Assembly (NCBI GenBank): GCA_020634165.1
Contig: JACKCF010000002.1
Coordinates: 620,001 to 684,000 of the forward strand
Source: Anaerolineaceae bacterium
Lineage (GTDB): Bacteria > Chloroflexota > Anaerolineae > Aggregatilineales > Phototrophicaceae
Direction of reading: 5' to 3'
Length of the DNA stretch: 64,000 nt
Both the position numbers and the translations under genes were made by a program. The notes under the pieces were generated by a model, which had not been told where the DNA came from, ran no database searches, and saw only the letters and a list, made by a program, of their open reading frames with translations. Shown here one piece after another: positions 17,277-25,977 of the stretch; position 1 is the stretch's first letter; the number at the start of each line of letters is the position of its first letter.

Positions 17277-18503
17277 ATGGATGGGATTGACCTCGACGCC
17301 CTTCGCCTGTACTGGCTGATGATTTGGGCGGTTGCTGGCAGTGGTGTGACGCCGCTTATCTTTGATCGCAAGAATCGCTCTCCCTGGCAGGGGGCGCTCA
17401 TTGGGCTGGTGGTGGGTATCGTTTCCGGCCAGATATTCGGTTATCTGCTGCTGGTGACGCTCTATCCAGTTGCCCCGGATTTAGCCCCCTGGGTCAGTAT
17501 GATCGGTGGGCTGGTATTCCTCATCCCACTGTGGACGCTGGTACCGCAAACGGCAAAAGTCCGGTTAGAAGAGCATGGCTTCGTCGCTGGGACGGTAACA
17601 CCGCTGATCTTCTACCTGCTGGTGTTGAGCGTGTTCCCTTTATTGTGGGCGCTGATCCTGGCCTTCTTCGATTACAGCCCGCGTGAAGTCGGTGGTCCGT
17701 TCCTCGGCCTGGGTGGCAATAACCCCTTCGTCGGCTTTCAGCACTTTGAAACAATGCTGAGTGCCGCCCGTGATGGTCGCACATTCCGTAACAGCCTGGG
17801 CAATACCCTGGCGTTCACGGCGCTGGTGCTGCCCCTTAACATGCTGATTACGATTCCGCTGGCCGTGATGATTGAATCGGTCCACAAAGTTCTGAAGCCG
17901 ATTTTCCGGGCAGTTTACTTCCTGCCGGTGGTGACATCGAGCGTAGGCGTGGCTGTGATGTGGGGCTATATCTTCCACGCGCAGTACGGCCTGCTGAACG
18001 ATGTGCTGGGTCAGTTTGGCATCGCGCCTATCGCCTGGTTGCAGGACCAGCTCGCCAATATATTAGGGATGCCCGCCGCCCTGCTGGCAGTGGTCATCGC
18101 CTACCTGTGGCAGGACTTTGGCTACAACCTCGTGATTTTCATCGCGGCCCTGCAAGGCATACCAGAAAGTCTGAAAGATGCCGCCAGAGTTGATGGGGCC
18201 AGTTCGACACAGGTCTTCTGGAATGTCACCCTGCCGCTGATGCGGCCCACCATTCTGGTGACGTCTGTGCTGACGGTGATTTCGTCGTTCCAGGTATTCG
18301 ACATTATTCAGGTGATGACACAGGGTGGTCCTGGTCGACCGGATAGCAGCCCGACGCGGGTGCTGGTGCTGGATATTTACGAGAACGCCTTCCGTTATGA
18401 AAAGATGGGCTGGGCAGCGGCGATTTCGCTGGTGATGTTTGGCATGGTGGCCATCATCACGCTGATTCAATCCCGCGTGTTGCGCTCAGATTGGGAGTAT
18501 TAG
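17277..18503 (+). CDS. sugar ABC transporter permease, MalF type, with extra N-terminal membrane domain
   Basis: 408 residues. The C-terminal part (from about 105) is an ordinary CUT1 permease: PLIFYLLVLSVFPLLWALIL, FRNSLGNTLAFTALVLPLNM, and the ATPase-contact EAA loop ESLKDAARVDGASSTQVFWN near 302. The first 100 residues are extra: three hydrophobic segments around 11-33, 40-65 and 70-90 that MalF-type permeases of about 300 residues lack. A shorter alternative start inside this segment is not marked by a better ribosome site. It ends 3 bases before the second permease gene. It would need an MsmK/UgpC-type ATPase encoded elsewhere. Confidence 0.88.
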   Translation: MDGIDLDALRLYWLMIWAVAGSGVTPLIFDRKNRSPWQGALIGLVVGIVSGQIFGYLLLVTLYPVAPDLAPWVSMIGGLVFLIPLWTLVPQTAKVRLEEHGFVAGTVTPLIFYLLVLSVFPLLWALILAFFDYSPREVGGPFLGLGGNNPFVGFQHFETMLSAARDGRTFRNSLGNTLAFTALVLPLNMLITIPLAVMIESVHKVLKPIFRAVYFLPVVTSSVGVAVMWGYIFHAQYGLLNDVLGQFGIAPIAWLQDQLANILGMPAALLAVVIAYLWQDFGYNLVIFIAALQGIPESLKDAARVDGASSTQVFWNVTLPLMRPTILVTSVLTVISSFQVFDIIQVMTQGGPGRPDSSPTRVLVLDIYENAFRYEKMGWAAAISLVMFGMVAIITLIQSRVLRSDWEY

Positions 18504-18506
18504 ACG

Positions 18507-19388
18507 ATGGCAGCCAATACATACACAGGCCGACTTCAACAGCAGGCCCATCCGCGCCGATTTGCCCAGACGCGGGAAAAAATCATTGTCTACACCATCC
18601 TGATTCTCGGCTGCGTCGTCACCCTGACACCCTTCGTCTGGACGATTCTGGCGTCGTTCAAGCCCCATGCGGAAATTATTGACCCGATAAATCGCACCTT
18701 CTTCCCGGAGAACTTCACCTTTGATAACTACCTGACCATCTTCAATGATGAATCGCTGCCGCTGGAACGCTTCTATTTCAACAGTGCCTTTGTGGCGATT
18801 GGCAACGTCGTTACGCTGTCGTTCAGTAGCTCGCTGTTTGGCTACCTGTTCGCCAAATACAATTTCCGGTTCAAGCGAGCCATGTATGTCTACATTCTGG
18901 GCACGATGATGATTCCCTTCCAGCTTACGATGATTCCGTCGTACCTCATTTTGCTGGAATTCAACCTGACCAACAATTTGTGGGGCATGGTGGTGCTCAG
19001 TTGGTTTGATGCCTTTGGCATCTTCCTTATGCGACAGTTTATTTCCACCATCCCCGACGAACTGATCGACGCCGCCCGTGTCGATGGCTCATCCGAGTGG
19101 CAGATTTACTGGCGCATCATCCTGCCGCAGATTCTGCCTGCGCTGGCGACGTATGGCACGCTGGTGTTCATCCTCAACTGGAACGCCTACCTGTGGCCGC
19201 TGATCGTGCTGCGGGATGTCGATGTGCGCACACTGCCTGTCATCCTGACATGGTTCAATGACCGCCATACCAGCAACCTCGGCTTGCAGATGGCTGCCTC
19301 GGTGCTGCTCGTCATGCCGATCCTGATCGTCTACCTGTTCCTGCAACGCTGGGTCGTTCGCGGCTTCACCCTCAGCGGCTTTAAGTAG
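18507..19388 (+). CDS. sugar ABC transporter permease, MalG type
   Basis: 293 residues with six predicted membrane segments, the standard length of CUT1 MalG-type subunits. Marks are YTILILGCVVTLTPFVWTIL near the N-terminus, NSAFVAIGNVVTLSFSSSLF, and the EAA loop DELIDAARVDGSSEWQIYWR near residue 187, which contacts the ATPase. It pairs with the upstream MalF-type subunit, 3 bases away. No ATPase gene follows; the next feature is a repeat and then a secreted hydrolase. Confidence 0.9.
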   Translation: MAANTYTGRLQQQAHPRRFAQTREKIIVYTILILGCVVTLTPFVWTILASFKPHAEIIDPINRTFFPENFTFDNYLTIFNDESLPLERFYFNSAFVAIGNVVTLSFSSSLFGYLFAKYNFRFKRAMYVYILGTMMIPFQLTMIPSYLILLEFNLTNNLWGMVVLSWFDAFGIFLMRQFISTIPDELIDAARVDGSSEWQIYWRIILPQILPALATYGTLVFILNWNAYLWPLIVLRDVDVRTLPVILTWFNDRHTSNLGLQMAASVLLVMPILIVYLFLQRWVVRGFTLSGFK

Positions 19389-19446
19389 GCAGATGCGGTC
19401 GAGTAGGGCTATCTAACGCCATCCCTAAATTGGGATAGTTGCAAAC

Positions 19447-19490
19447 AAGGCATCCTTTCCCCTCATAGGGAAGGACCGAGGATAGGGGTC
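19447..19490 (-). repeat. intergenic repeat, family C, copy 2 (inverted)
   Basis: Read on the minus strand it matches 9306-9353: ACCCCTATCCTC, then GTCCTTCCC and AAAGGATGCCTT. It lies between the MalG-type permease and the TM1410-like hydrolase and carries no reading frame. Confidence 0.6.
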
Positions 19491-19523
19491 TTGGCCGCAT
19501 AGTTAAAATAGGGAATTTAGGTT

Positions 19524-20456
19524 ATGAAACGCCTGTTTGGGGCTATCGCTTTCATGTTTTTGACTGTTGTGAGTGTGGTTGTTGCTCAGGACACGGACTC
19601 CGCCCCTGAACGTGATTGGGGCGCTGTCAACGACTATATTATTCAGCTTCAGCGCGCGCGGGTGAACCGCCTCGCGCCAACTGCGTTTGATCTGGTGATT
19701 GCCGACATCGCGCTGTCCGGCAGCAGCCGCGACAACATCGAAGCGCTGCGCCACAGCGAAGGCGGCGATAAGCTGGTTGTAGCCTATATGAGCATCGGCC
19801 AGGCTGCGACCTTCCAGTATTATTGGCAGACCGAATGGCGCCGCGACAGCGAATTCTGGCCGCGTTGGGCCGATGAGCCGGATGGCACCTGGGCGGGGGA
19901 TGTCTGGGTGCATTATTGGGACCCACAGTGGCAGGAGATCATCCTGACAGGCGACGACGCCTACATCGACCGCATTATCGACATGGGCTTCGATGGCGTT
20001 TTGCTGGATCGCGTCGATGCGGCCACTTATTATGAAGAAGACTATGGCCGGGAAACCGCCTATGCGGAGATGGTCGATTTCGTCATGGCTATTGCCGAGC
20101 ATGCCGAGGAACGCTCACCTGGGTTTGGCGTATTTACCATCAACGGTGAGGATATTCCGCTGCGTTACCCCGATTCCGGCTATATGGAAGCGGTGACGGG
20201 CGTTCTGGTCGAAAGCCTGCACTATGGCTATCCACGTGATAATGAAATCAGCTATGAAGATTGGACCGCTCAGCGCGAAGCCATGCTCGACCAATGGGTG
20301 CAGGCCGGGAAGCTGGTCCTTGTGGTTGATTACACGCTGCGACCGGAGCATATCGAAGACGCTTATACACGTTCCCGTGAACACGGCTACATTCCCTATG
20401 TGTCCGTGCGCAGCCTGGGACGCATGCTCATTCACGACGGTTACGAGCCGGACTAG
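19524..20456 (+). CDS. TM1410/GH114-like secreted glycoside hydrolase
   Basis: 310 residues with a signal peptide (MKRLFGAIAFMFLTVVSVVVAQ). The TIM-barrel core has AFDLVIADIALSGSS, KLVVAYMSIGQAATFQYYW, DRIIDMGFDGVLLDRVDAATY and VFTINGEDIP, the layout of the MJ1477/TM1410 family. This family is related to GH114 and to the hydrolase domain of PelA, which acts on alpha-1,4-linked galactosaminoglycan. Acidic residues in DGVLLDRVD are the expected catalytic site. It follows the sugar importer on the same strand and is the second GH114-type enzyme of the locus. Substrate is inferred from family and context. Confidence 0.82.
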   Translation: MKRLFGAIAFMFLTVVSVVVAQDTDSAPERDWGAVNDYIIQLQRARVNRLAPTAFDLVIADIALSGSSRDNIEALRHSEGGDKLVVAYMSIGQAATFQYYWQTEWRRDSEFWPRWADEPDGTWAGDVWVHYWDPQWQEIILTGDDAYIDRIIDMGFDGVLLDRVDAATYYEEDYGRETAYAEMVDFVMAIAEHAEERSPGFGVFTINGEDIPLRYPDSGYMEAVTGVLVESLHYGYPRDNEISYEDWTAQREAMLDQWVQAGKLVLVVDYTLRPEHIEDAYTRSREHGYIPYVSVRSLGRMLIHDGYEPD

Positions 20457-20459
20457 TCC

Positions 20460-21347
20460 TTATTCACCTGTTCGAGCGAAAGTAATAACGTCACGCATCG
20501 GAGCAGTAGCCAGCCCAATTAGCCGATCCGCTCCGGCGTAGTAAAAATACAGTTCACTGCCAACAACAATGTTTGCGCAGCTAAAAATCACATTCGGCAC
20601 ATCGCCGCGAACTTCCCATGTCTCAAATGGTTCCATCGTGAACGTCTTAGGGCGATGAATGACCCTGGTCGGGTCGTCCAGATCGAGCAGGGCAATCGAC
20701 TGCCGATAAATGTGTTCTTCTCCATAGCCATGATAGAACAGCAGCCAGCCGTGCTCGGTCTTGATCGGCACCCCGTTGGACCCAATGCTGACGGCGTCCC
20801 ACTCGTTGTCCTCACGCGGGGACATCACAACCTGATGATCGGTCCACGTCACCAGATCGTCGCTGTAGGCGATCCAGATATTCGGGCTGCGACGGTGCAG
20901 TATGGCATAGCGCCCGTTGATCTTCTCTGGGAACAGCACATGATCTTTGTTCTCTGCTTTTTCCAGCGGGCCGATGTCCTCCCAGGTGATGAGGTTGTCC
21001 GACTGGGCGATCATCGGGAAAAAGCTGTTGTGGCCATAAGCGGTATAGGTCATATAAAAACGGCCATCGAGTGGCGTTACGCGCGGGTCCTCCACCCCGC
21101 GATAGTCATCACGCCCCTGATGCGGCCTGATGACTGGCTCGCTCATTCGGTTCCAACGCAGGCCGTCACCGCTGACCGCATAACCAATCCGCGAGACAAA
21201 ATCCACACCCTGCGCCCGATAGTGCATATGGAACAGGCCGTTGTGCCAGGTCACTGCACAGTTAAAGACATTCATCGCCTCCCACGGATGCAGTGGATTG
21301 GGATACATGACCGGACTTTGTGGGTGGCGTTCGAGTTTTAGCTGCAT
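20460..21347 (-). CDS. GH130 family phosphorylase/hydrolase
   Basis: 295 residues of a five-bladed propeller. Typical marks are NVFNCAVTWHNGLFHMHYRA at 26-45, RIGYAVSGDGLRW, GVEDPRVTPLDGRFYMTYTA with the expected proton donor D87, FYHGYG and VIFSCANIVVGSELYFYYAGAD near the end. GH130 enzymes mostly phosphorolyse or hydrolyse beta-mannosides (beta-1,4 or beta-1,2); specificity cannot be fixed by eye. No signal peptide is seen, so it acts on imported oligosaccharide. It converges on the TM1410-like gene with a 3-base gap. Confidence 0.87.
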   Translation of the reverse strand: MQLKLERHPQSPVMYPNPLHPWEAMNVFNCAVTWHNGLFHMHYRAQGVDFVSRIGYAVSGDGLRWNRMSEPVIRPHQGRDDYRGVEDPRVTPLDGRFYMTYTAYGHNSFFPMIAQSDNLITWEDIGPLEKAENKDHVLFPEKINGRYAILHRRSPNIWIAYSDDLVTWTDHQVVMSPREDNEWDAVSIGSNGVPIKTEHGWLLFYHGYGEEHIYRQSIALLDLDDPTRVIHRPKTFTMEPFETWEVRGDVPNVIFSCANIVVGSELYFYYAGADRLIGLATAPMRDVITFARTGE

Positions 21348-21406
21348 GCGTTTTTTTATCCTGGGTTGATTAGGGAAGGCGATGGATACGCCGTCCCCGT
21401 AATGGC

Positions 21407-21925
21407 TTACTCGCTCAGGATTTTATAGTAGAAAGCTGTTGCATGCAGGTTTCCATTGGCGCTGCGGGCATACTGCGGAATGGTTCCCGCATGGATGTAC
21501 CCAACCTTGCGATACAGCCCCTCTGATGGGTCGCCCTGGCGCGTATCCAGAAAGAGCAGTGTGCGCCCACCCTTAATCGCATAATCTTCCAGCGCGAGCA
21601 TCAATGCCTGGCCGATGCCCTGCCGTCGCTGGCGGGTATGCACCATCACTTTTTGCACTTCCGCGCGATGGTTGCCATTGGCCCGCTGTTCCAGCCCCAA
21701 CTGCGCTGACCCAACAATAGCGGCATCTTCCCAGGCGATCAGCAGGACACAAGCCCCTTCGTTGATCGCGTCGGCACGGCCCTGCCAGTAACGGTCCGCG
21801 TCGGCTCGCGATATAGGCGGAATCCAGCCAATGGATGCACCGCTCTCGACAGTATCAATCAGTAAATCACAGAGCTGTGGCATATGGGTTTCGACATCGG
21901 CTGTACGGGCCTGTGTGATGTGCAT
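21407..21925 (-). CDS. GNAT-family N-acetyltransferase
   Basis: The ATG at 21925 follows an AGGAGGG ribosome site and gives 172 residues (MHITQARTADVETHM); an upstream ATG has no such site. The acetyl-CoA binding motif A is visible as KVMVHTRQRRQGIGQALMLALEDYA (only key part: RQRRQGIG), followed by FLDTRQGDPSEGLYRKVGY, the usual C-terminal motif B. The acceptor cannot be predicted. It is a single gene between the GH130 gene and the beta-propeller array. Confidence 0.87.
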   Translation of the reverse strand: MHITQARTADVETHMPQLCDLLIDTVESGASIGWIPPISRADADRYWQGRADAINEGACVLLIAWEDAAIVGSAQLGLEQRANGNHRAEVQKVMVHTRQRRQGIGQALMLALEDYAIKGGRTLLFLDTRQGDPSEGLYRKVGYIHAGTIPQYARSANGNLHATAFYYKILSE

Positions 21926-22042
21926 CGTATCCCTCCTGTTGATAGCAGCGTCCATCTTAGGGCGCGGAGCCTGCGATTCCTATCGCTAAAGGTGATAAGG
22001 CTGATCGGGCTGTTTTTGGCGATTATGCTGCTATCGGAATGT

Positions 22043-22071
22043 AAACAGGCGCAGCATTGCCGCGCCTGTTT
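22043..22071 (-). terminator. terminator after first beta-propeller gene
   Basis: A 10-base perfect stem AAACAGGCGC / GCGCCTGTTT with a 9-base loop lies 20 bases downstream of the stop of the 22091-23284 gene. The minus-strand 3' side ends in a short T run. Confidence 0.65.
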
Positions 22072-22090
22072 AGGTATTCCGTTGGGTTAC

Positions 22091-23284
22091 TTACTCGGTG
22101 CCGAGTTCGATCAGCAGCAACTGCTCATTGTTTGAGTCGTAAAGTAAGGTTGTATTGTTGCTGGCCCACATAATTGGACGTATGGCATTTACGACTGGGG
22201 TCTGATAGCGACCAGGCAGCAGTTGTGTGCCTGGTTCCCCAATGGCCGGTGTCAGATACAGGCCGTTGAGTTCGGTTTCTTCCCCATAGCGCACAATGTA
22301 CAGCAGACCATTGCCCTGGGGTGACCAGCCAGCTTCGGAAACGGGGTGGTCGCTGGTGATCAGTTCTGTTTTGAGGGTCGTCGTATTTGTAACCTGGACC
22401 GGACTGCGTTCAATACCCTCGGTTTCTGCCAGATTTCGTTCCAGGGCCGCCCGATCTACGGAGAAGACATACTGCCCATCTGACGAAATACTGACAGCCC
22501 AAATACCTTCCTGGCGTGATCCGCGTGTATTGACCATGTTGACAGGTACCGGAAATGCACCATCGCGCGCATACATGATGCCGAAAATGGGCGTCTGCAT
22601 CTGGTTCAGTGACACGGCATAGCTTTGTGTGCCCGCCAGCCAATCCATCACATAAACATCCAACGTGCCCTTACTCAATGTCAGCACACGCACCAGTCCA
22701 GGGTCACCCCCGTCGACAGAAACAGTATATAGCTCTGCAGGCAGGGCCTCTTCGTAAACTTCACGACGATAACGCAGGAAGGCGATAGTCGTGTCATCCA
22801 CCCAGCGCGGTTCCAGGTCGATCATGGCACTAACCAGATCAGACAAAATAGAGCCGGTGTAGCCGTCGTCGGTGAGATTCGTTACCGTGCCATCCTGACT
22901 ATCTATGAGCAGAATGTCGCTATCATCTGCCGAGCGCAGAACCGTATTGTCTATTAATGCCACGTAACGGCTATCCGGCGACCAGGTGATGGTACCCGGA
23001 TCAGGAAAACTGTCTTCCGGCATAGTCCCACATACTGTCTGGACGTTATCCGGCAGACTGAAAAAGCAAATCTCATCCGGCATAGCCGTCAAGGCGTACT
23101 GAGACCCATCCGGCGCCAGATAGGCACCCATACGCGCACTGATTGATCCGTCCAATTCGATTTCTGTCACATTTGTGACAACAAGCTGATTAGCAGCGGC
23201 ATTGTCATCCTGGGCGAACACGACCGCGTTCAGCACAAGCACCAATACCCCAGCCAACCCAATTGCACGCTTTACCACCTGCAT
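22091..23284 (-). CDS. secreted WD40-like beta-propeller protein, paralogue 1
   Basis: The ATG at 23284 starts a signal peptide (MQVVKRAIGLAGVLVLVLNAVVFAQ) and gives 397 residues; reading frame upstream of this is not conserved. The mature protein carries TolB/PD40-type blade motifs such as WSPDSRYVALID, DSDILLIDSQDGTVTNLT and ELYTVSVDGGDPGLVR. No enzymatic motif is seen; such propellers bind proteins or polysaccharides outside the cytoplasm. The same order of motifs occurs in the three genes upstream (23473, 24677, 25977). The hairpin 23425-23452 separates it from paralogue 2. Confidence 0.8.
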   Translation of the reverse strand: MQVVKRAIGLAGVLVLVLNAVVFAQDDNAAANQLVVTNVTEIELDGSISARMGAYLAPDGSQYALTAMPDEICFFSLPDNVQTVCGTMPEDSFPDPGTITWSPDSRYVALIDNTVLRSADDSDILLIDSQDGTVTNLTDDGYTGSILSDLVSAMIDLEPRWVDDTTIAFLRYRREVYEEALPAELYTVSVDGGDPGLVRVLTLSKGTLDVYVMDWLAGTQSYAVSLNQMQTPIFGIMYARDGAFPVPVNMVNTRGSRQEGIWAVSISSDGQYVFSVDRAALERNLAETEGIERSPVQVTNTTTLKTELITSDHPVSEAGWSPQGNGLLYIVRYGEETELNGLYLTPAIGEPGTQLLPGRYQTPVVNAIRPIMWASNNTTLLYDSNNEQLLLIELGTE

Positions 23285-23424
23285 CGCTGACCACTCCCTT
23301 AACAGGAAAAATAAGTGAAAAAAGGCATTGCCACTACGCTCATGATTATGCACCCAAACCCCAATAAACTGAGCCACCACAGCCATAAATATCTGGTAAA
23401 GAATTTTGGCATTTAGCTGCACGC

Positions 23425-23452
23425 AAAAAGGCGCAGCAGTTGCCGCGCCTTT
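23425..23452 (-). terminator. terminator after second beta-propeller gene
   Basis: The stem AAGGCGC / GCGCCTT is followed by TTTTGCG on the minus strand, 20 bases after the stop of the 23473-24663 gene. Sequence and position match the terminator of the next gene (22043-22071), so gene and terminator were duplicated together. Confidence 0.7.
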
Positions 23453-23472
23453 CAGGTAATCCGTTGGGTTAC

Positions 23473-24663
23473 TTACTCTCTGCCGAGTTCGACCAGAATT
23501 AGGCTGTACCCGTCTAGATCAACGATCAGCAGCGTATCATTACTGGCCCAGGTTATCGGTTGCATGCCAAGAAGTGACGGACCGACGGGTCGTCCGGGCA
23601 AGACCAGCGTGCCATCTTCGCCAATGGTCGATGTGATATAGAGACCATCTTCAGCCTGAATGTCTCGGTGGCGTACCGTGTATGCGATGGCAGTCCCATC
23701 CGGGGAAAACCCTGCATCCCAAACCCCATAGCGGCTGTCAATCGGGCGCGTGATGAAATCGTCTGTTCCTGTAATCTGCACAGGGCTGCCTGCCGGAGTT
23801 TGCGTTTCGTCCGTCATCATGCTCAATCCCCGCATATCGTAGCTCATGACATACCGGGCATCGGGCGAAATATCAATGCTGCCAAGGCTATACGCGCGTG
23901 ATCCGAAATCTGTCCCCGCGATAATCGATACCGGGAAGCCGCCATCTTCTGCAAAGAGTACGCCGTATAGATCGTCGTCAGGGTTGTACAGATTGACAGC
24001 ATATGTATTCGTTCCCGTTAGCCAATTGAGCATGTAGACATCAAATGTCTTCTGGCTCTGAGGAATCGCTTGCAGCAGTTCAGCTTCGCCACCTGTTACT
24101 GACACACTGTATAGCGCCGCTGGATGTTCTTCCTCATCCCCGCTCATATCGATGCGAACGAAGACAAGCGTTGTATCATCAAGCCACTGTGGTGACATAT
24201 CGACAATCGGAGCCGGTTCATCATCATCCTGATCGCCAAATCGAATATTGGTGGCACCTTCTTCAGTCAGGTTGGTGAGGGTACCTTCCTGGCTGTCGAT
24301 TACGGCGATGTCGCTATCGCGGAACATGCGTACGACGTCACCACTCATAAAAGCCACGTAGCGGCTGTCTGGTGACCACACAACCGAATTCGCTGGTGGC
24401 CCTATATCATCTGGAAGTTCGACGCACAGAGTTTGTTCAGCCGATGGCAGCGCATAAAAACAGAACGCGGGATACTTGTAATGTAAGAGTTGCGATCCAT
24501 CTGGCGATAGGTAAACTGCGTTGCCTGGCCCGACCGTGTCTTCTAGCTCCAGCACAGTGGTGTTGACTAAAACATATTCACTGTTCTCCTGGGCCATCAC
24601 ATGGATGGATGCCACAAGCATAAACACGATTGCCGATAAACTTCTCAAAAATGGTTGTCGCAT
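23473..24663 (-). CDS. secreted WD40-like beta-propeller protein, paralogue 2
   Basis: The ATG at 24663 gives 396 residues beginning with a signal peptide (MRQPFLRSLSAIVFMLVASIHVMAQ). Motifs follow the same order as in paralogue 1: AVYLSPDGSQLL, FCFYALPSAEQTLC, WSPDSRYVAFMS, DSDIAVIDSQEGTLTNLT, MSPQWLDDTTLVFVR and ALYSVSVTGGEAELL, and it ends with a conserved YSLILVELG-type tail. Two cysteines in the FCFYALP...LC segment are shared by all four copies and may form a disulfide. It starts 13 bases after the stop of paralogue 3, so these two are probably co-transcribed. Confidence 0.8.
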   Translation of the reverse strand: MRQPFLRSLSAIVFMLVASIHVMAQENSEYVLVNTTVLELEDTVGPGNAVYLSPDGSQLLHYKYPAFCFYALPSAEQTLCVELPDDIGPPANSVVWSPDSRYVAFMSGDVVRMFRDSDIAVIDSQEGTLTNLTEEGATNIRFGDQDDDEPAPIVDMSPQWLDDTTLVFVRIDMSGDEEEHPAALYSVSVTGGEAELLQAIPQSQKTFDVYMLNWLTGTNTYAVNLYNPDDDLYGVLFAEDGGFPVSIIAGTDFGSRAYSLGSIDISPDARYVMSYDMRGLSMMTDETQTPAGSPVQITGTDDFITRPIDSRYGVWDAGFSPDGTAIAYTVRHRDIQAEDGLYITSTIGEDGTLVLPGRPVGPSLLGMQPITWASNDTLLIVDLDGYSLILVELGRE

Positions 24664-24676
24664 CGAATCGCCTTTT

Positions 24677-25867
24677 CTACTCGGTACCCAGTTCAACCAG
24701 AACGAGATTGTAGCCGTCATTATTCCTGACGAGGATCGTATTGTTGCTGGCCCATTGGATCGGCTGATGGCTGTATGAAGTGGTTCCAGCGAAACGCCCC
24801 TCTAAGATCATGCGACCAGGTTCGCCAGCCGCACTCGTCAGATACAAACCGTCATTTTCCATTTCGATTGAGCGGGTCGTATAGACCAGGCCCATGCCAT
24901 CCGGTGCCCAGCCTGCTTCCCAGACGATCTGTTCAGAGTCAATCAGGCTGAGTTCGGATGTACTCAGGTCGATCACCCGCGCCGGACTATTTTCTGGTTC
25001 AAGCGGAATTCCGGGGTTGCTTAGGGCGCGGCCATCATAAATCAGGGCCTGCTCTGCATTTGGCGATAAGCTTAGCATATAGACCGAAGCAGCCAGCCCT
25101 TCAACATCAGCCTCTTCGAGGATGGCCTGAGGGGCTTCATCGCCATTACCCAGCAGCACATAATATTCGTCATCACCCCGATTGGCGCGATTAAAAATGT
25201 ACTGATCCTGACTCGCCAGCCAATCCATATAATAGACATCCAACCGACCATTGCTGTCAGATATGTCTCTGACAAGAGTCGGGTCTCCACCCTCAACCGA
25301 TACTGAGTAAATGGCCGCGGGCAGGATATTCTCTGCTTCGACATCGTAGTCATAACGGATGAAGGCAACGGTGGTGTCGTCCATCCAGCGTGGCTCAAGG
25401 TCCATGTGAGGCGGTGGGCCTTCGGGGGGACGTATAACAGGCGCATCGAATGAATCATCTTCAGTGAGATTGGTCATGGTGCCATCGGCACTGTCGATGA
25501 TCCAGATATCGCTGTCGCGCAGTGAACGCAGGAAGTCAAAATCCATAAAAGCCAGGTAGCGGCTGTCTGGCGACCAGACAATTGAATCTGGCAGCGGATT
25601 TCGGTCTTCAGGGTGAGGGGTACAACTGAGCTGATCGAGGTCAGGTAGAGCATAGAAGCAGAATTGTTCCCCATCGGTGTGCATCAGCATTGAGCCATCT
25701 GGCGATAAATAGCCGGATGTGCCGACAGGCCCACCCAAAAGTTCGGTTTCGATAATGTTAACGACGACCAGGTCATCGATGTTGAAGTCTGGCGTATCCT
25801 GGGCTGCGACAGCCCAAACAGACATCACAACAACCAACAGCAGCACAACCCTGATGCGGTTCAGCAT
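24677..25867 (-). CDS. secreted WD40-like beta-propeller protein, paralogue 3
   Basis: The ATG at 25867 gives 396 residues with a signal peptide (MLNRIRVVLLLVVVMSVWAVAAQ). Shared motifs are GYLSPDGSMLM, FCFYALPDLDQLSC, WSPDSRYLAFMDFDFLR, DSDIWIIDSADGTMTNLT, LEPRWMDDTTVAFIRY and AIYSVSVEGGDPTLVRD, and the tail YNLVLVELGTE is nearly the same as in paralogue 1. There is no lipobox and no transmembrane anchor after the signal, so it is probably released to the periplasm-equivalent or outside. Function is unknown. Confidence 0.8.
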   Translation of the reverse strand: MLNRIRVVLLLVVVMSVWAVAAQDTPDFNIDDLVVVNIIETELLGGPVGTSGYLSPDGSMLMHTDGEQFCFYALPDLDQLSCTPHPEDRNPLPDSIVWSPDSRYLAFMDFDFLRSLRDSDIWIIDSADGTMTNLTEDDSFDAPVIRPPEGPPPHMDLEPRWMDDTTVAFIRYDYDVEAENILPAAIYSVSVEGGDPTLVRDISDSNGRLDVYYMDWLASQDQYIFNRANRGDDEYYVLLGNGDEAPQAILEEADVEGLAASVYMLSLSPNAEQALIYDGRALSNPGIPLEPENSPARVIDLSTSELSLIDSEQIVWEAGWAPDGMGLVYTTRSIEMENDGLYLTSAAGEPGRMILEGRFAGTTSYSHQPIQWASNNTILVRNNDGYNLVLVELGTE

Positions 25868-25937
25868 AATATACCCCCGGAATGAATCATTACAGGAATC
25901 ATTATGCCGTACGAACCCATTAAGTTGGGGATAACAA

Positions 25938-25977
25938 CTATAAAAACATGTAAAAACGCCTGAATAGAGCGTTAGGC
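25938..25977 (-). terminator. terminator after fourth beta-propeller gene, near-identical to 27244-27283
   Basis: Read on the minus strand, AACGC and GCGTT close a loop and run into TTTTAC, just after the stop codon of paralogue 4. The 40 bases match 27244-27283 with only two differences. Confidence 0.55.
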
